Positions 16,259 to 16,324 of a stretch of DNA of 16,324 nucleotides are shown here, piece by piece. Numbering within the stretch: the first letter of the stretch is position 1; every line of letters begins with the position of its first letter. The stretch covers positions 1 to 16,324 of the forward strand of contig CAZAJS010000025.1 of assembly GCA_964485635.1 (NCBI GenBank), in the 5' to 3' direction. The position numbers were made by a program, and so were the translations under genes. The notes under the pieces were generated by a model. That model did no database searches and was not told the DNA's origin. It saw only the letters and a program-made list of their open reading frames with translations. This DNA comes from CAZAJS01 sp964485635. Its GTDB lineage: Bacteria; Pseudomonadota; Gammaproteobacteria; Francisellales; Francisellaceae.

Positions 16259-16270
16259 TGAATCCTGTTG

Positions 16271-16324
16271 GCGGGAATAGCTCAGTGGTAGAGCACAACC
16301 TTGCCAAGGTTGGGGTCGCGAGTT
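16271..16324 (+). tRNA. tRNA-Gly (GCC), 3' end off the window
   Basis: The visible 54 bases hold the 5' acceptor strand GCGGGAA, the D arm GCTC-AGTGGTA-GAGC, the anticodon arm CAACC-TTGCCAA-GGTTG with anticodon GCC at 16303-16305, and the variable loop and start of the T arm (GCGAGTT). The sequence is nearly the same as E. coli tRNA-Gly GCC. The 3' acceptor strand and CCA are outside the window. It is transcribed divergently from sufS. Confidence 0.95.

Noticed and set aside
1..16324. CRISPR array, insertion sequence, phage or defence island
   Set aside because: I saw no regularly spaced direct repeats, transposase, integrase, phage or toxin-antitoxin motifs; nearly all sequence is assigned to known housekeeping or transport families.

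Overview
The window is AT-rich and densely coded. It most likely comes from a low-GC gammaproteobacterium, probably as a draft or metagenome-derived scaffold. The support is the classic ribF-ileS-lspA operon, a tRNA-Gly(GCC) close to the enterobacterial sequence, a two-part RND efflux pump, a long-form SufT with SufS and an A-type carrier, and a cysteine synthase-like enzyme of a type common in gammaproteobacteria. A run of ten N at 2090-2099 marks an assembly join. I do not name a genus. MurB, and less clearly MurA, look more like Firmicutes enzymes than like E. coli ones.

Layout, left to right. Positions 1-7754 are all on the minus strand. Read in transcription order they hold an RND membrane-fusion protein (7754-6651), its inner-membrane RND transporter (6639-3517), the ribosome-assembly GTPase Der (from 3465), then across the N gap MurA (2067-781) and MurB (771 to beyond the left edge). 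MurA and MurB catalyse the two steps from UDP-GlcNAc to UDP-MurNAc. With the gap taken literally as ten bases, der and murA share one open frame with no stop between them.

Positions 7755-7901 form a divergent promoter region. Reading right from there are ribF (FMN/FAD synthesis), ileS and lspA, with overlapping ends that indicate translational coupling. A convergent junction with weak hairpins (12165-12258) separates lspA from the next block.

Positions 12259-16081 are again on the minus strand. In transcription order they hold sufS (cysteine desulfurase), sufA-like (A-type Fe-S carrier), sufT (Fe-S maturation), coaD (CoA synthesis) and a PLP-dependent cysteine synthase/desulfhydrase-like enzyme. 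Gaps are 27 bases or fewer, so one transcript is plausible. The theme is cysteine and sulfur use. The scaffold genes sufB, sufC and sufD are absent; a tRNA-Gly gene with a near-consensus promoter lies upstream of sufS, pointing away, and runs off the right edge.

No CRISPR array, insertion sequence, phage gene or toxin-antitoxin pair was seen. Most of the window is ordinary housekeeping. The points most worth checking are the der/murA junction, the atypical murA-murB pair, and the suf cluster without sufBCD.
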